A DNA stretch of 6,901 nt. Source: an uncultured Butyrivibrio sp. Its GTDB lineage: Bacteria; Bacillota; Clostridia; Lachnospirales; Lachnospiraceae. Each line of letters opens with the position of its first letter. Within the stretch, counting starts at the first letter, position 1. Below the pieces are notes generated by a model. That model had not been told where the DNA came from, made no database searches, and saw only the letters and a list, made by a program, of their open reading frames with translations. Shown here piece after piece: positions 3,414-6,901 of this stretch. The stretch is from positions 1-6,901 of the forward strand of contig CAJTON010000053.1 in NCBI GenBank assembly GCA_910577605.1, read 5' to 3'. A program made the translations under genes and the position numbers.

Positions 3414-4820
3414 GTGATACATCAGTATAAAAACAACGGCTACAATATCGTACTCGACGTTAACAGCGGGTCGGTTCATGTTGTGGACGACGTTGCGTAT
3501 GATGTTATTCCTTTGTTTGAAGAAAACAGTAAGGAAGATATAGCATTAATGCTTGCCGGAAAATACTCCGCCGAAGCCGTCTCAGAGGCGTATGACGAAG
3601 TAAAGGCGCTTAAAGATGCCGAGGAGCTTTTTACCGGGGATATTTATGAGCCTTTCATTGAAAAGTTTACGGAACAGAAGGCTAAGGACAATATCGTAAA
3701 GGCCATGTGTCTGCACATAGCGCACGACTGCAATCTTGCCTGTAAATACTGCTTTGCGGAGGAAGGGGAATATCACGGACGGCGCGCGCTTATGAGCGCT
3801 GAGGTCGGAAGGAAAGCGCTTGATTTTCTGGTCGCTAATTCGGGACAAAGGCGCAATCTTGAGGTCGATTTTTTCGGCGGCGAGCCGCTTATGAATTTTG
3901 ATGTAGTCAAGGAGATCGTAAGATACGGCAGAGAGCTTGAGGGCGTCCATGACAAGAAATTCCGCTTTACGATGACGACAAACGGAGTGCTGCTCAACGA
4001 CGAGGTGCTTGACTTTGTGAACAAAGAATGCGGGAACCTTGTGCTGAGCGTTGACGGGCGCAGGGAGATACACGACCTTATGAGACCCTTCAGAAACGGC
4101 GCGGGCAGCTACGACCTGATAATGCCCAAGTTTGTCAAGGCGGCGGAAAGCAGGAACCAGACAAATTATTATGTGAGGGGCACGTTTACGCGCAATAATC
4201 TTGACTTTTCAAAGGATGTGCTGAGCCTTGCGGACATGGGCTTCAAGCAGATATCCGTGGAGCCTGTAGTGGCGGAGGAATCGGAGGACTATGCGCTGCG
4301 CGAGGAGGATCTTCCGCAGATCTTTGAGGAATACGATAAGCTCGCGGCGGAAATGATCAGGCGCGAAAAAGAAGGAAGAGGCTTTAATTTCTTTCATTTT
4401 ATGATAGACCTTACCGGAGGACCGTGCGTATATAAAAGACTTTCGGGCTGCGGCTGCGGTACGGAGTACCTTGCGGTCACGCCGTGGGGAGATTTTTATC
4501 CCTGCCATCAGTTCGTGGGACACGAAGAATTTCTGATGGGAAATGTTGACGACGGAATAGTCAGACCGGATATAAGGCATGATTTCAATTACAGCAATGT
4601 GTACACCAAGGACAAATGCCGCGACTGCTTCTGCAAGTTCTACTGCAGCGGGGGCTGCTCGGCAAACGCGTATAATTTTAACGGCAGCATAGATGAGCCT
4701 TACGGGATCGCGTGCAGGCTTCAGCAAAAGCGCGTGGAGTGCGCGGTAATGATAAAATGCGCGCTCGCCGACGAGGGCGTTACGGCTGCTGATTACGGAA
4801 ACATAGAGGTTCATTGCTAA
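3414..4820 (+). CDS. scfB: SCIFF radical SAM/SPASM maturase, 468 aa
   Basis: This radical SAM enzyme forms the Cys-to-Thr thioether in ScfA, cleaving S-adenosylmethionine to abstract a substrate hydrogen; it acts in the cytoplasm. I start it at GTG 3414 (GGAGG at 3403-3407, 6-nt spacing), giving the family-typical beginning IHQYKNNGYNIVLDVNSG. The in-frame GTG at 3354 lies inside the upstream hairpin and lacks a ribosome binding site. Residues about 1-80 form the peptide-recognition (RRE-like) domain. The radical SAM cluster motif is CNLACKYC with C106, C110 and C113 (C-x3-C-x2-C). GGEP at 155-158 contacts SAM. The C-terminal SPASM region has C338, C346, C348, C364, then C402-x2-C405-x5-C411-x3-C415 (with C407 inside) and C434, enough for two auxiliary iron-sulfur clusters. 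It follows scfA and is 32 bp before secDF without a terminator. It appears intact and full length. Confidence 0.95.
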   Translation: MIHQYKNNGYNIVLDVNSGSVHVVDDVAYDVIPLFEENSKEDIALMLAGKYSAEAVSEAYDEVKALKDAEELFTGDIYEPFIEKFTEQKAKDNIVKAMCLHIAHDCNLACKYCFAEEGEYHGRRALMSAEVGRKALDFLVANSGQRRNLEVDFFGGEPLMNFDVVKEIVRYGRELEGVHDKKFRFTMTTNGVLLNDEVLDFVNKECGNLVLSVDGRREIHDLMRPFRNGAGSYDLIMPKFVKAAESRNQTNYYVRGTFTRNNLDFSKDVLSLADMGFKQISVEPVVAEESEDYALREEDLPQIFEEYDKLAAEMIRREKEGRGFNFFHFMIDLTGGPCVYKRLSGCGCGTEYLAVTPWGDFYPCHQFVGHEEFLMGNVDDGIVRPDIRHDFNYSNVYTKDKCRDCFCKFYCSGGCSANAYNFNGSIDEPYGIACRLQQKRVECAVMIKCALADEGVTAADYGNIEVHC

Positions 4821-4852
4821 ATATAAACAATAAAGTTATTCAGGAGGATGAA

Positions 4853-6901
4853 ATGAAAACTTGGAAAAAGATCATATCCGTCATCGCGGTCGTCGTGATG
4901 GTGGGGCTGCTCGGCTACACGGTCGTATCCGGCTGGGGCAGTGGCGGAAAAGGAAGCGCCAAAAATATTAATCTGGGTCTTGATCTCAGAGGCGGCGTGA
5001 GCATCACCTATCAGGCTGTGGGAGACGTTTCCTCGCAGGAGCTGTCGGATACTGTGTACAAGATGCAGCAGCGTCTCGGCAAGTACGACGGCGCTCAGGT
5101 ATATCCTGAGGGCAGCGACAGGATCACGATAGAGATTCCCGGAGCGGACGACGCGAACGCCGTTCTTGAGGAGATCGGCAAGCCCGGCGCGATTTATTTT
5201 ATAATGCAGTACGGCAGCGACGACAAGACCGCCAATTACGAGTACGGGGAATACAAGGATGAGGACGGCAAAACCTTATACGGCTATCATCTTAAAAGGA
5301 AGCTTGAGGAGATAGAAAAGGACGGAGGAATAATCCTTACCGGAAACGATATAAGGGACTGTCAGGGCGTATACCAGATGGAAAACGATAACTCCAGAAA
5401 GCCCGTCGTATCGTTTGAGCTTACGGACGAAGGAACGGACAAGTTCGCTGAGGCCACCAAGAAGGCTTATGACAAAAAATGGTCCATCGGCGTGTATTAC
5501 GACGGAGTTTTCATAAGCGTTCCCTCCGTAAATTCGGCGATTACCGGCGGTTCGGGCGTGATTGAGGGAATGCAGTCCCTTGAGGCGGCAAAAAGCATCG
5601 CCTCATATATAAGGATAGGCGCGCTTCCCGTTGAGCTTGAGGAATTAAGCTCAAAGGTAGTCGGAGCGACTCTCGGACAGAGCGCGATAGAGACCAGTCT
5701 TATTGCGGGAGCGATAGGCTTCGGGCTTTTATTCATATTCATGCTCGCGTATTACAGGATTCCCGGTCTTGCGGCGAATATTGCTCTCGCCGTTTATGCC
5801 GGAGCGATGCTTCTGATACTCAATGTGTTTGACCTTACGCTCACGCTTCCGGGTATCGCTGGTATCGTGCTTTCGATAGGTATGGCGGTAGACGCGAACG
5901 TAATTATTTTTGCCCGTATAAGAGAGGAGCTTGGTACGGACAAAACAGTCCGCAACGCGATGAAGATAGGTTTCCAGAAAGCTCTTTCCGCGATCGTGGA
6001 CGGCAACGTGACGACGCTTATCGCGGCGATAGTTCTCGGAATTATCGGAACCGGTCCGGTAAGAGGCTTTGCGCTTACTCTCGGAATCGGTACCGCGCTG
6101 TCAATGATCACGTCGCTTCTTGTGACGAGATGGGTGCTTCTTATACTTTATCACTGCGGCTGCAATAAGATCGGCATGTATGGCGTGACGAAGGACAGAC
6201 CGTCCATGAATATTCTGGGCAAAAGAAAGATATGCTTTGCGGTTTCGGGACTTATTGTTGCGGCGGGAGTCGCTTTCATGGTTGTAAACGGAGCAAACGG
6301 CAAGGGAATATTCAATTTTGACCTTGAGTTTTCGGGAGGAACATCGACGAGCGTTACCTTTGACAAGGAATATACTTTGGACGAGGTCGAGAGCGAGATC
6401 ATTCCCGCTATCAGAGAGGCTACCGGAGTAAAGACCGTTCAGCAGCAGATAGTAAAGAATTCGGGAACCATAGTTTTTAAGACTCAGACTTTGGACGACA
6501 CTCAGAGAGAGGCTATGAACAAGGTCCTCAAGGATAAATTCAATGTGGATACGACGGACAAGAACAAGCTTAGCTGGACGAGCATAGGCGCGACGGTAAG
6601 CTCGGAGATGAGAAGGGACGCGGTCATCGCGGTCGTAGTCGCTACCGTATGTATGCTTTTGTATATCTGGATAAGATTCAGGGACGTCAAGTTCGCGACA
6701 AGCGCGATCATGGCGCTCGTGCATGACGTTCTTGCGGTGATAGCCTTTTACGCCATATCGAGAACGAATGTTGGAACCACGTTTATAGCATGTATGCTTA
6801 CGATCGTAGGTTATTCGATAAACGCGACCATCGTTATTTTTGACCGTGTGAGAGAAAATATGAAGTCGATGCAGAAGGAAACTCTCGCGGAGGTCGTAAA
6901 C
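4853..6901 (+). CDS. secDF: SecDF fusion, Sec translocon accessory subunit (3' end outside window)
   Basis: This membrane protein uses the proton gradient to help pull secreted proteins through SecYEG. It begins at ATG 4853 with AGGAGG (4842-4847) 5 nt upstream; ATG 4849 is out of frame and stops at once. It is open for 683 codons to the window end. SecD half: TM1 (about 7-25), DLRGG (44-48), P1 head (about 50-265), then a five-helix bundle (about 280-434) with GIAGIVLSIGMAVDANVIIF carrying the conserved proton-pathway Asp, D347. After a short linker the SecF half starts without a stop: TM (about 460-479), EFSGGT (492-497), small P4 head, TM (about 590-610), and GYSINATIVIFDRVREN near the end. 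The fusion resembles SecDF of Bacillus. Position 658 is Ala where Asp is canonical in SecF. It lies in the scf operon; no yajC is next to it. Confidence 0.95.
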   Translation, partial: MKTWKKIISVIAVVVMVGLLGYTVVSGWGSGGKGSAKNINLGLDLRGGVSITYQAVGDVSSQELSDTVYKMQQRLGKYDGAQVYPEGSDRITIEIPGADDANAVLEEIGKPGAIYFIMQYGSDDKTANYEYGEYKDEDGKTLYGYHLKRKLEEIEKDGGIILTGNDIRDCQGVYQMENDNSRKPVVSFELTDEGTDKFAEATKKAYDKKWSIGVYYDGVFISVPSVNSAITGGSGVIEGMQSLEAAKSIASYIRIGALPVELEELSSKVVGATLGQSAIETSLIAGAIGFGLLFIFMLAYYRIPGLAANIALAVYAGAMLLILNVFDLTLTLPGIAGIVLSIGMAVDANVIIFARIREELGTDKTVRNAMKIGFQKALSAIVDGNVTTLIAAIVLGIIGTGPVRGFALTLGIGTALSMITSLLVTRWVLLILYHCGCNKIGMYGVTKDRPSMNILGKRKICFAVSGLIVAAGVAFMVVNGANGKGIFNFDLEFSGGTSTSVTFDKEYTLDEVESEIIPAIREATGVKTVQQQIVKNSGTIVFKTQTLDDTQREAMNKVLKDKFNVDTTDKNKLSWTSIGATVSSEMRRDAVIAVVVATVCMLLYIWIRFRDVKFATSAIMALVHDVLAVIAFYAISRTNVGTTFIACMLTIVGYSINATIVIFDRVRENMKSMQKETLAEVVN

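Noticed and set aside
3582..4814. Long minus-strand open frames opposite scfB
   Set aside because: They mirror the coding frame of a certain radical SAM enzyme and show no motif of their own.
5497..6724. Minus-strand open frames opposite secDF
   Set aside because: secDF is unmistakable here. The antisense frames are a by-product of its codon usage.
1..6901. CRISPR array or tandem repeats
   Set aside because: No regularly spaced repeated units were seen anywhere in the window.

Overview
The window looks like chromosomal DNA of a member of class Clostridia (Bacillota) with moderate GC. The main evidence is a complete SCIFF locus: a six-cysteine RiPP precursor, its radical SAM/SPASM maturase and a fused SecDF. 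To my knowledge SCIFF is close to universal in Clostridia and rare elsewhere. Strong GGAG/AGGAGG ribosome binding sites, TTGnnn-17-TATAAT promoters (often with TGn) and a preQ1-I-like leader before a QueT transporter fit the same group.

Layout. (1) 15-380: two divergent tRNA-Leu genes, anticodon CAG on the minus strand and AAG on the plus strand. Their heads form a 28-nt inverted repeat around a 145-bp region with two good promoters. The CAG gene has a mispaired, chimeric-looking acceptor stem. The AAG gene ends at a strong hairpin terminator. (2) 381-2447: accessory-looking DNA made of single-gene units, each with its own promoter. These are a very AT-rich GNAT acetyltransferase, a 430-bp gap with a 43-nt palindrome and probable gene debris, a second (YhbS-like) GNAT, and a PhnB-like VOC protein. 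(3) 2448-3096: a preQ1-I riboswitch candidate directly controlling queT. (4) 3116-6901: scfA (46-aa precursor), scfB (maturase) and secDF (runs off the window) in one direction, probably one operon from an extended -10 promoter just upstream of scfA.

How the genes fit together. ScfA would be made in excess, bound by the N-terminal recognition domain of ScfB, and given a Cys-to-Thr thioether bridge by radical SAM chemistry (ranthipeptide class). SecDF is the proton-driven accessory unit of Sec export. Its place in the operon fits a link to export but does not prove one. QueT should import a queuosine precursor, shut off when preQ1 is plentiful. The two acetyltransferases and the VOC protein have no visible link to this pathway and look like acquired detoxification or small-molecule-modifying genes.

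The most unusual items are the chimeric tRNA-Leu(CAG), the inverted repeat spanning the scfA -10 box and ribosome binding site, the scfA/scfB intercistronic hairpin, an Ala where SecF normally carries Asp in its GYSxN-D motif, and the palindrome-plus-debris region at 849-1204. The SCIFF system itself is known, not new.
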